Notes under the pieces: model-generated
Database searches by the model: none
Told to the model about the DNA's origin: nothing
What the model saw: the letters and a program-made list of their open reading frames with translations, nothing else
Source of the DNA: Centropus unirufus
Lineage: Eukaryota > Chordata > Aves > Cuculiformes > Centropidae
Assembly: GCA_013397695.1 (NCBI GenBank)
Contig: VYZI01000012.1
Location: 5,366,165-5,430,164 of the forward strand
Length of the DNA: 64,000 bases
Direction: 5' to 3'
Shown: piece by piece, positions 25,740 through 37,400 of the stretch
Position numbering within the stretch: the first letter of the stretch is position 1
Layout: each line of letters opens with the position of its first letter
Made by a program: the position numbers and the translations under genes

Positions 25740-26620
25740 TGCTACTTTTAATAACAATAAGGAAAGCATATAAAACTTCTACATTTCTCATTGTCTAGGA
25801 TAATACTGCCCTGATGCTGTAATAAAGCTATTAGCTTGTACTTTCTTTTGTTCATTGAGAAGCATGTCTAGTTCATAAATTGGTTGTACAGTAGTGTCTA
25901 GCGCAGTGGGGACGGGGCTGATTGGGAGTCCTGGATACTACAGTGATGTGAAGAAATAACGAAGTAATTTAGTTCCTCACCCATTTTTTTGAGTGCCCTT
26001 TCTGATTTTTCTTCTATGACTGTTGATGCAGTTTGTGGTTGCATTAGACAACATAGTAAGCTATAAATGTGTTTTAAGGCAAAAACATAGGTATGTTATA
26101 AGCAAATCCTGCAGACAGTCATCAGGACAAAGGTATACTTCACAGAACATTGGGATTATTCTTTTCTTTAGTAATATACAGCTTCCCGTGTATAACAAAA
26201 CCTAGTTTCTAGTATGAAAATGTTGCATCTTTTCAAGCTGCCTTTTTCAAGTCCAAATGGATGTCTCCTGGTGAGCTCGCTCTTTTTCCCCTGGAACTTG
26301 AGCTTCAGCTAAACTTTGGCAGACAGCTCGATGTGGTTACTGTGGATATAAACTCCTAGGTCTGGTTGGATTATTTGCATTCTGAATCCTTGACCTCATG
26401 TTTCATTCTAACTGAGTTTTCCACCTTTCTATCAAGAGTTTGGCAACCCACAAATTAAGGATGCTCAGTGGATGCTCATGTTCTGTGCTCCCTTCCATCA
26501 AGTTGGCTTCATCTGCTTGCTGGAAACCGAGTAACTTTCAGATTTGCAGCTAGTTATGAGGTTTTAGTGGGTGAGAGTGTTTCTGGTATTTTGGTTCCAA
26601 AGATCTTTGTGCTATTGGCT
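25740..26620. other. noncoding stretch, no gene seen
   Basis: No recognisable gene, RNA or repeat. A 60-codon frame at 26023-26205 has no features of a real protein. Confidence 0.65.
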
Positions 26621-26628
26621 TGACTTCT

Positions 26629-26668
26629 ATACCTTCTCCGACCTTGGCTGACCTTCTCTGACCTTCCC
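26629..26668 (-). repeat. 10-bp tandem repeat carrying DR4 nuclear-receptor half-sites
   Basis: Four degenerate 10-bp units run head to tail: ATACCTTCTC, CGACCTTGGC, TGACCTTCTC, TGACCTTCCC. On the minus strand the last two perfect half-sites read AGGTCA-GAGA-AGGTCA (26649-26664). This is a perfect DR4, the spacing recognised by thyroid hormone receptor or LXR heterodimers with RXR. A third half-site, AGGTCG, continues the same spacing at 26639-26644. It may be a nuclear-receptor element or simply a small tandem repeat whose unit happens to contain the half-site. Confidence 0.5.
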
Positions 26669-26669
26669 A

Positions 26670-29050
26670 CAGGTCTGAACCTGTGTTTCCACCCTGAGGA
26701 ACATGAGTACTGAGCACTTGTGCACCAAACACAAGCCCTTGAGCTGCTGAAGAATTTCTACCACACCCTTTCTCTTGGCTTAGCGTAATCTTTGTCTGTC
26801 ATGTGGGATTGGTTGCATGGTGTCAGTGAGGGCTGTCTGAGGATACATGCTGCTTTTAGGAAGATCTTGAGCAGATTTTCATGTAGGAGTGCACCTTGGA
26901 GCACACAGGGCCCAAGAGTGTTTCATGGGGGAGCGTAGAGGAGGCTATCACTTTTGATTCATGTCCTTACCCATCACAGATTTCGGAGTCAAGCATGATC
27001 TCTAGGGACATCTCTTTGGCCAACTTCATGGTGCTGTCAGCATTGGAAGCACTGTTACAGATGTTAAGGTCGTTAGTGCTCCTTCTGTAGCTGCTTTGAT
27101 TGTGCTGCCTAGGTTGTGTCCATACTGGAAAGATGTGATATTTGAGGATTAAAACTAAGTGAATGCATTTAAAACTGATTTTCTTTGTCTAGTGTTTGTT
27201 GCATGAAATGAGAGGCTACTTTATCTGACTCTATATGAAGGCATATTTCATCCATGAAAAAAAAACCAAAGCAAACAAACCCCCCCCCCCAAAACTCTGG
27301 AGCAGAAAGTTTGCTGAAGAATTTTGATCCTGCAAAGTTCTCCTTTTCCTTGGTCTCTATGCAGGAATTTATTCCAACTTGATTTTGTCAGGTTCTTTTT
27401 TGCTTACCCCAAGATACTTTGGGGCAGGGATTGTCTTTTTTGGTTTATTTGCACAGTAAATTGGACAATGTAGATATCTCTGGTGGAGCCACCTAAGCCA
27501 TGTTGTAAAGCAGGTAATAGGTTACAGTGATCTGAGGAAGTGAACTCAGAATGTTATGTATGGGATATTTTTTAAAGATATATTTGGAGACAGGAGATGT
27601 AAAGGAAGAACAGAATGCTGGTGACCATAATTTACGTCTCGACATGTAACTAACAAAAACTTGAGTTCTGGATAAGATAAATTGTTTATAAATATCTTTT
27701 CACCTCTATTCTAGGAAAACTTGTTTTTTAGGATAAGTATCTGTTGGACTTTGGACAGTATTTTAAGAAGTGTAGGGCATATGTTTCTTGATTGCCAATT
27801 TTATTCCTCAGGATTACAACAAAGAAATGCCATGCCCCCCCACCGCCCCGGCCCAAACTGTCTCTCTACAACATACCAATGTTGCTTTCTGCCTCTTTGT
27901 CCAGGTACAAGTACACTAAAAGCACAAATTTGCCATTTCAACAGAAAATTGTTGCCTGTTAGTGGCCAAAGTCTGATGTAATAGGCTGATGAATTCAACA
28001 TGCAATTTTCCACATCTTTGCTATTTCACTGTGTTTGGTATTCATCCTGCTGTTATCTGGTGTTGCCTGAGTGTGAATATTATCAATAATATTCCTAATA
28101 CAAGAGAGTCCTTGGTTTTTCCTTTTTCTTTATTCTATTTCACTGCAATTGCCTGTTGGGTTGAGTTCTGACAGAAGAAAGTCTGTTGCTTCATGCTGGC
28201 CTGTAGAAAAAGAGAAAGCAGGTTTTCAATTTATTTTCCTTTGATAAGTTGGTACAGTAACATCAGTATTTCAAAGTAATTTGAATTGTCTGATTCTGCT
28301 TTCAATATGCCCAATTTCTGTGCCCAGCACTTGCCTTTATAACAACTGTCGTGTTCAGCAAAGAGCTGAAAAAGAACACATCTGGGAGTTATTCTGCTTA
28401 GGAGATGTCACCAGGCATTTTATCTCGTAATGTTTATGTCCGTGATCAGCACCCTCTCTGCCATAGGTAGTCGTGGAACATCTCACTTTGAAATGCAGTG
28501 CTCGGTCTGAACCAAATCAAGTGATACTGGAAAGAAAAATAATAAAAAAAAATTTGAGAAAATGGGGCTTGAAGGCTAGAGAAAGAAGTTTTAAATTGGT
28601 ATCAATTGGTTCTGAGTTTTACTTGGATTGATGGGCTTCTGCTGATTCATTAGAGGATCTGCCAGTAGGACTGCTGCTACATTAAAGCACAGGCCTGCCC
28701 AGCCCTGGATGAAAATGCTGGAAATAGCCTAAATCCAGTTAAGGACTTGGTTATTACAAGCTTCTGTCCTGGCCTAATAGGGAGCAGCACTAAACTTAAG
28801 AATAGACAGGCTAAGGGCATGTTTGAGCATTTCCTGTGCAACTTTGTGTGCAGCATAAAAAAAAAATTGGGCCAATTACTATTTTTTAAAATTACAATAG
28901 TTGGCTGTGAATAGTTGGGAACGAAGGACTGATACTATTTGGAAGTTTTATTAGAGATGATGTAGTAACGTCCCTAAGCTTCTCTGAATTCAGGTGGCAT
29001 TTTCATTCAATCAAAGGTGATGTTGTTCAGGGCCAGAGCTGGCAAGTGTG
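26670..29050. other. noncoding stretch, no gene seen
   Basis: No exon or transposon was recognised. It includes an 11-base C run (27280-27290) and the C-rich motif at 27835-27854. Confidence 0.65.
27835..27854 (-). other. putative G-quadruplex motif (C-rich on plus strand)
   Basis: A run of seven C is followed by a run of four and a run of three, with loops ACCG and GG. Splitting the first run gives four C3 tracts with loops of 1, 4 and 2, so the minus strand fits the G-quadruplex pattern. Neighbouring sequence is ordinary AT-rich DNA. Confidence 0.55.
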
Positions 29051-29053
29051 GCC

Positions 29054-29079
29054 TTTTTTTTTTTTTTTTTTTTTTTTTT
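29054..29079. repeat. poly(T) tract, 26 bases
   Basis: Twenty-six consecutive T, the longest homopolymer in the window. A retroposed sequence read on the minus strand would end in poly(A) here, but I recognise no gene or SINE body on either side. A simple mononucleotide repeat is the safest call. Confidence 0.9.
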
Positions 29080-32000
29080 CCCAATTCCACATGAAACTTG
29101 ACTGCTAGCTGCTCTTCACTGTTTTTGTTGCAAACTTAATCAGCAGTTTAAACATGAACTGCTTGTTAACCATTCCACCATGCGCTCTTTGTGGTGGATG
29201 CCTTATCACTTGGCTCACACAACATAAAAGTTGGATGGATGGCAGAGGGTTTTGTTTTTTTGAAGTCTTTACAGCTTGATTATTTTTCTAAAGGACCAGT
29301 TACAAATAGATCATGGAAATCTAATACCATTTAAAGCTATGTTTAAATGCTTCGTCTTGTGGAATGCTGGTATCTGGAAATTTTAATGACTGGAAATATT
29401 TAAAGTATACTATCACCACCTTAATGAGCAAAAGAGCAGCAGAGGCAATACTTATACAACTGAATGAAAATATTAGCTAAAATGTGGGTTTTGATCAGTT
29501 TAAGGTAGAAGTTATTACAATAAAGTTAAAGCAGCTTTAGGCCAACCTAAGATGTTCTGTGCTGAAGCATTTAAAGTCTCATTGTGAATGCTTGAAAGGG
29601 ATGATTTTGAGAATAGATGCCACTTCTACCTAAAAATTTGTAAGAAGAAAAGATTAGGTGGTCAAAGGATTTAGACTAAGCAAAGTGGGAAGGTGATGTA
29701 ATTCAGCAGTTTTGTCATGGTGTCAGAATATGGGAAGGTGCTTCTACTGAGAGGTGCTTACCTTGCAGTTTTACATAGTTTATTGTCTACATGTGGTATT
29801 CGGGAGCAAAGACGGTGTTTAAAAAATACCATAGAGCAAATTGAGATATCTGAGGGTCATTATTGCTGTCACTGAGAGCTCAAGTCTTGTTTTTCAAGAT
29901 TTTTAAGAAAATATTTTGTACAGCATGACACTTCTAGCCTTGACAGGTGTCTGAACTAGAGTATGGAGAGTTGTGAATTTTGTCTGATCATATCACTTTG
30001 CTAAACATGTTGTGGCAATTACTGCCCAAGATCAAAATTTTTAGCAACTGCATGTTGTTTTTTTGCCTTTAAATCTCCATTATTATTATAATTATAAATT
30101 ATGGAAAAGGAATTAATAGTAATCCTTCCAGTTGTACTCAGAACAACATTGGCTCTAACCTGGTAATCACTTAAAAGCATTGTACCAGGATTCAATAGAA
30201 GAACGCAATGTATCCAAGGAAATTTTTTTTTAAAAACATTACTTAAAATAATTTTAATATGATGAAAATTGATAACTGGAAAAGTTGCTATTAAAATCTT
30301 CACAGTTAGGGTAATAATGTTCCAATATTTTTCCTACTTAATAACTGAAAAAGCAGGTTTGAAACATTGACCTTCAGGAGTAGTATTAATCAGGCTTTGA
30401 TTTGTAACTGAGTGAAATAAAACATTATTCCTGGTCATCTCACATATAAGCAAGCACCTGGATGAATTTGGAAGAGGTAAGATATTATGAATAGAGTGGA
30501 ACGGTCTCCCAGAGACACTCTGAAGCCAGAGCAAGGTAGCTCTATTGTATCCTGAGTTCAAGCTAACCTTTCCAGCTATGATGGACAAGGATGTGTTTGC
30601 AAACTGTGGGATGTGGTAGATAAGGAATGGTAGAAGAGGCTACTTTAGAATTACTCTTATGCAAAGAGCAGGGAGCAAATAGCCAAGCAGCCAAGCCTCA
30701 GGCACAGCGGGAAAGTCTTGTGAAGGATGAGACTGTACTGGGGAAACTTGCTGCAGCTCAGATTCCATTGCTTGCTTTAGAATACAACAAAATGCCACAA
30801 AACCTGTTTTTAATACTGTCATTTTGCCATTGGATTTTGCATTCTGGTGGCATTTCATGCTCATGACATGGAAAAATGCTGCATTTCTCGCTGTGTGACC
30901 TGTTGTGGAAGTGTGCCTGTGCACACACTGTTACACAGGATCTGACAGAACTGGAAAATGTTACTCTCTATATTCCTGTTCAATCTACAGCTATTTGCGT
31001 GCTTTAACTTCTGGCATTTTTTTTGCATTAGAAGCCCCTTGGAACGAAGCACTGCCACAGAGACACAAAGTGATCTTCTATGGCTTTCTGCAACCTGTGA
31101 TGTTTTTCCCAGGCTTGGGAACCAACCAGTGTCCAAGCATTGCACTTAGGGCAGAGCTGAGTCTTGCTGGCATTTAACAGATCAAAAAACCTCTACTATC
31201 ACTCATTATTAAACCCAAAGATTTTATTTTGTGTTTTTTGGTTTTTTTTTTTTTTTTTAACTTTAGGATGAGAGTTGAGTTAGCCCTCATCTTGCTTGAT
31301 CTCTGATACAGCAGTATTTTTCCTTTGTAGACTTGGCTGCATATGGCATTCAGGTTTTGCTCCAGCATCATCACACATTATGAACAAGCTGCCCCATCCC
31401 ATTGGAGAGTTGGTTGCCTCTAGGCAAAGGGTGAACTGGAATTTACTCAGAAAACCAGTGAAGAACTTTGAGGTATCTTATGTTGAAGGACCCTGAAGAT
31501 ATCTTATTATTTAGATTTTAAGTAAGTTAAGCTTGAACATTATGCTTCCCTTCTTGTGCCATTTGGGTCAGGTGGATAGTGAGATTACACCAGAATACCA
31601 TTTTTATTGCAATTCCAATCCTTCTTGGAAGACTTACTGTCAAGTCTATTTGTATATGAATTGTTTTGCTGTTCTTTCACTTGAAAGATTTTTTGTTGCA
31701 AAGGCCAGTACATGTATGACTTGGATATCTCTTTGCATGAGGATTTTGGTTTTTTGAGGGAAATGGCATGTCTTTCATTGTCAGTAAATGACATGGGCAG
31801 GCCGAAGGAAGAAAGACTTTGGGATTTCAAACGAAAGAAACTTCACTTATGGGTGTGCAATTTTATGGAAATAAGCAACCGGTGTTGTAGCTGTGCAAGC
31901 TTTTACAACTAAAATGCTCTTGCCCTTGATTATCTGACTTCTGGTGGCAGAACAGGCTATTTAAGTAATTGTGATAAAATGAATTGAACATCAGGGCACT

Positions 32001-34400
32001 TAAATCTGTTGAATACTAATGGATTTAAAACACAGACTTTTTGAAATTTTTCCCACTTATTCTGACGCTGTTCATCCTGCTACCCTGGCTGTTCTTTTCT
32101 AACTAGTGGCAGTAAGCACTCAAACATCTGGATATTTAAAAAAAGACATGAAAACAAAAGTATTTGATTTTAAATATGTGCAGTATCCTCTGGGACGAAA
32201 GGAATGCCAGAAGGGTGTAGTATATTATTTGCTCTAAATACTTAGATACCCCTGGAAAACTAATCTAGTAGCCAGTTTTCCAGAGAAGTGTATTTTGAAG
32301 GGGGAAGTGAGGCACGGTGGAGTTCTTATTTGCCACACTGTGAAAATCTTGAGCTGCAGATAAATGCAAGAATATTGATCTATGTAAGGCTTAGTCTGTT
32401 ATTTCTCTGCAATAATCCTAGCTCTCCACTGCCACCTTACTTGTGTCTACCACTGGGAACAGCTTGCATTGCAATTTTTCTGAGAATTCCTTTGTATCGG
32501 TACGATGGGCACAGCTGCTTCTTAGACCAGCAATTCTTCAGACAAATGCCTTTCGTTTGCAGGGAGTTCCCCAAGCTTAATGAAAAATATACACCTTTAA
32601 TAATGTAAGTGACTCAAGTTACTTCATTGTTTGAGATCATTACTGTCACTGCGACAAGGAACCAATATTTACCTTTGCTTTAATATTTTCCTGGTGATTC
32701 ATAGGAACTGGAAAAAATAAGCAATAATTAGGATTTTATTCCAGTATAAGAAAATTTCTATCATTTAGCATGTAGTGTTTCTCTAGTTAGAGGGAATCTG
32801 ACTTAAGTGAACTCTTTGCATCCCACCTCTTGGTGAAAATGGAATGTGACTTCAGACTTTGGTGTGGCTGCATCTGTTGGAGAGCGTATATGAATATGTA
32901 AATTTTCCTGGATGTATGATTTTGAATTTGTGGTATAAAACTTTCTTTACAAATGAATTAAGGTATCTGATGAATTGTAGCTCCAGGGCAGGGATGAGGA
33001 TTTTGTGCTAGGGCACCTCATGGCACCCCTTCTGGAGGCACAAGGGCATTGTCTATCCAGTTCTTCCTTGCTGTGTGACTGAGCTGCGTGATCTAAATGC
33101 TGCTGAAGCCCTGTTGTATCACAGGCCCTTCCTTGAGCACGTGTCTCTGTGATGAGTTCAGTCACATCGATTGAGATTTTGAGAAAAAGGATATTGAGAT
33201 TTTGTCTAAGAAAGACTAAATGATAAGCACCAAGGATTGAAATAAATATAGAACCTTTCCAACCAGTGATTGAAATCCCTTATTTTGGGTAGGCAAGGGA
33301 AGTGCAGAGCCAGGAGGGAATATTGCTGCACGATAGAGTCACGGCAATCTGCTTTCCAGGAGAAACCATTGTTCACTCACTCCCCGGATGCAGGGCTTCT
33401 CCTGGGGGATGACTCCTATCCTAGACCTCTTTCCCATTCTTTGGATACCGACTCTTTTCCTTGTTCTAATCTATCCTCGGGGAACTTATTCGTTCTTGTT
33501 CAGAACCTGGATCTTCCAATTTTACCCACTTCACCTTGCCCTCCTGTCTTTAAATATCTTTGCTTTAATCCTCTGGTCTTCCCTTGCCCTTAAAAGACTT
33601 ATGACAATAAGTTTCATGGAAAATCTAGCACTCGGTTCTTCACCTGGGCATGTTTGTGAAAGAGTTGCTTGCAACTGGAAGGGCGCTGTGTTGTACTTCT
33701 AGGATGTGATGCAGACACACCAAAAAAATGCCAAAGAAAGTTTAGTCAAGGTCAGAGGCAATCTAGCCTGAGCCTGTCCAGGTCAATGTGCTTCTTATTT
33801 TTAAGTGCAAGCACAGTACTATTTTTAATATTTAACTAAGTGAAGCACACTTGGATTTTAATCGTTACAGCGCTGCTATGGGCCATAGGTATAGTTAGAT
33901 TACTCCAGTCAGCTTCATAAAGATGGTAGATAGGTATGTTTTGGGTGATACAATTAAAATCCACCTCCAGCCCTGTTGTTATATCCAGTGGCAGCATAAG
34001 CTGCTGATTCTTAGGACTTAATAATGAGTAACGCTTGTGATGGATTACCTTTTTTTTTTTTTTTTTGGAAGGCTGATGTGTAAAATTTCAGTTGGTGTTC
34101 CCTTGGAGCTAGGAACTCGTTTGACCGCATCTGCTGGCAAGCATAGGCCAGTGAGCTGTGTAGTTGGGGTCTGGCCATGAGTTCAGGTGATTGCTTTCCC
34201 TAGCTATTTGCTCTGGCACTGCCTGAGAATAGAAAGCAGGGGATTTCTGAAAACCTGTTTAGCTCTGTCCCAGGCTGCAGTGGAAGGACATTCCCTTCCA
34301 TTCTTCCTTCCCTTTCTCTGACAGTTGTCTCCTTCTCTGTCTTGCCTTGGGGCTAAAAGGGAGCTGGAAATGAGAAAACTAAGAGCACTGGGAGAGGAGC
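29080..34400. other. noncoding stretch, no gene seen
   Basis: Open frames of 60-107 codons occur on both strands, densest at 30.3-31.9 kb and 32.3-33.7 kb. They overlap each other, lack domains and lack splice-flanked structure. Poly(T) tracts of 17 bases lie at 31242-31258 and 34050-34066. No RNA gene or transposon was recognised. Confidence 0.65.
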
Positions 34401-34404
34401 AAAG

Positions 34405-34447
34405 ATACATATATGTGTATATATATATATAAAAAAATATATATATA
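34405..34447. repeat. AT/TA dinucleotide microsatellite
   Basis: Interrupted alternating AT/TA dinucleotides over 43 bp with a central A7 interruption, self-complementary and able to form cruciform structure. Likely length-polymorphic. Confidence 0.85.
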
Positions 34448-34449
34448 GG

Positions 34450-37400
34450 GTTAAGGAGAAATTAAAATAGGATTGTCTGGAGGATGGGAAAGAAAAAAGA
34501 CAATTGTTTGCATTGCTCTGGTCTTGGTAGTTTTAATGACTTTCCATCCTCAAAAGTTAGGAGGGCTGCAAATATCTTTTTTTCAACACCTATACTGATT
34601 CAGTATATTACTAATTGAGGCTTGTAAAAGAAGCTTGTCAGCCAGGGCTCTTGTTCACTTGTAGTATCATAAATGTCTTTATGGAAGAACCTGCTGTTTG
34701 TCATTTTTCAATTGCGATATGTAGTTAGTTGGCCGGATTTAAAATTAATACTATGGTTGCATTTTATTAGACATACAAATTATATTTGTTGATTTTCCCC
34801 TAAAAGTGTTCTGATCTGCTAATACTCCTGCCACTAAACTCATCCATTGGATTATTCCCGAAAGATAAAAAGAAGAGTTAATAGACATAACCTACATAAA
34901 GAGTTTATAAATTTTTAAGCACTTCAGCATGAATTAACTTTTTAGGGAACTTTTTAACAAAAAAGAAAACCAGTTGCTCACCAAGCTTCACCTAGACCTC
35001 TGTTTACATTTGAGGGCAGCCAAGTTTTTTCATTATTTTATGTTCTGAAATTAATGTGTTTTGGCTGGATCACCAGAAAGTATCTTGTTTCCTGAAAAGC
35101 ACCCTGAATGGTTGGTTTTAAAGTACCAGTGATGCTTGAACAGCCATGGTAAGTACCAGAAAGTCTCACTCGAGTTGTTCTCTCAAGACTTCCAGCTCTG
35201 CTTTGCAGACAACTGAATTTTCTGAGCCTTTGGGTTCCTATCCTAAACCAAATCTCTGAACTCCTTTTTTCATGCTTTTGAAGCCTGCCTGTTCTTACAA
35301 AAAACCTTAGAGGAGGTTTGTTTTTGGAAAGGATGTATTAGACTCCTTCATTTGCAGCCAACAAAAGCAGTGTGCTCTTTTCCTGGCTGTTCTAATTTAT
35401 TTTTATTTTTTATTTATTGCTTTGAAATCAAACAAATCATGGATTAAATACCCTCTAACCAATGCCCCTAGGTATTTTTGCACATAGTAAAAATTCAAGT
35501 AGTGGTGCGAACAAAAAGCAAACCATTGAAGCTTGGTGTATAATGTAGCTTGCAGATACTTTGTGCCTATTAACTTGTTCATGACTGCATCTCTTTGTAG
35601 GCTTTGCTGCCATTATTCTAGGTTTGTGAAGCTAGAACCAGTAACTTTATCTGAGTTCAGATAAAGCTGACAAATACGAAAAAAACACAAAATTTGTTTT
35701 GGTGCAGGTATGAGTACCTCAATGAATATATTAAATAAAGATTGGTTTTAAGCAGACTTTAGCATCATTTAATGAATTTATAAAGGTATATCATGAGTGA
35801 GCTGGGTCATTTAATAGAATATGAAACATGAGAGAAGAAGCATTTGCTAAAGTCTTGACAGAGCCAATAAGAAAAATTAAATTTTTTTGCCATTCTATTT
35901 TGGCCACAACCCTTCTCTGGAATGTAATTAAGCTTGAATCCATACAAACAAGCAGTTCGATCTTAATCTGTGTGCATTTCCAGGACTTGTCACACTTCTA
36001 TGTTAAAGGCAGACCATAGATCAGGTTCAGCAAAACAATGAACAGAACAATTTTGTGCCCTGTGATTAGGTGTGGTTCCTGAGCAATTTAGATTCTTGAG
36101 TGACCCTGGACAATTCCAAATGCTGGTATGGGGACTCAGTTCCCCATAGGCCATTTAAAAGCCATTTAAAAGTTTTTTTTAAAAGCCATTACTGACCTAC
36201 TGACTGCCAATTCCCAACCTATGCTTCTTCAGATGTGAAGGGCTGCTAGAGGTGACTGCTGTACTTCATATTCCAAACTGCCAATGGGTCAGACTCAAAG
36301 CTAAGTGATGAACTCAATGGCATCAATTGAGTCTCTGTATATTCCTTATTTATAAAATCACTTATTAATAAGGTGCACTTATGAGCCAACAATGGCAAGA
36401 AACTGCAGAACTTGATGGGATCAGAAGGCTGATCTTGTGAATGGAGGTATGAACTGATAACACGTTCTTCGTTACCATGAGCCCATAAACCTATGCCTAA
36501 TCTTGGCAGAAAGCAATGGTTTTTTTTGTTTTGTTTCATAAAGAAACTTGTTTAATTTATTAGTAAGGATATAAGGTTTTTTATATGCCAAGAGCCTCCC
36601 TTTGGAAATTATGTGGATTCTGTGTTAATAGATAATGAGATTATGTGAAATTTGAAATATATTCCTAATTGTTGCATATTGCAATATGGTGAAATTTATG
36701 GAGTATGCTACAGGTTGTATAGCATCCTGACTGGTTTTGCAGTGTTTAACTAGCAATGACTTGTCTGAGTACTTTAAAACCAGAAAGTGGTGGTGTGGAG
36801 GAATTACTTCACCTAAATGTTATTTGGCTTTCATAACACCTGATGCTTTAAGCAGGTCTTAACTCTTTTTTCATCTCTCCCCCAATAGTATGTTTGAAAT
36901 ATCCAGCTTTTAGGAAATTGGAAGGTAAATGGTGTAACTGTCTAAAGCAACTCATTATCAGATTATAAGAATGAAAAATGGTAAGAGCTGTAAACTGAGT
37001 TCTACTGTAAAAGTGGGCTGATGCAGTTGCGAATCAGTCATGTCTTAGGACAGAGCACTTCAAAACAGTCCATTAAAGCAAGAGATTGCCCAATTAGATA
37101 TTCACGTGGCAGTTAAAATTGCATCAGAAGGTTCACCAGTTACAATTTTCAGTCAAATAGCCTTTTTAAACTTGGACTGAAATGTTCTTAGCTCTTTCTG
37201 TGTGGCAAGAGAGGAAAAAAAAAGTGTTTGTTGAAATAACCAAAACCCCACATCCACATTAAGTTCATGCCAAGTTGGTCTGTACATAACTTGAAAGGCC
37301 TATGATATCCAAGTATTGAGAATTTTAAAGGGAATATTAATTTGTCCTTAGAACGTTAACATACTAGTGTGAATAAAAGGAAAGGCTTTGCATCAAACTG

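Noticed and set aside
29054..29079. Poly(T) considered as the tail of a minus-strand processed pseudogene or SINE
   Set aside because: No gene-like or SINE-like body was recognised on the expected (right-hand) side, and no flanking duplication was seen.
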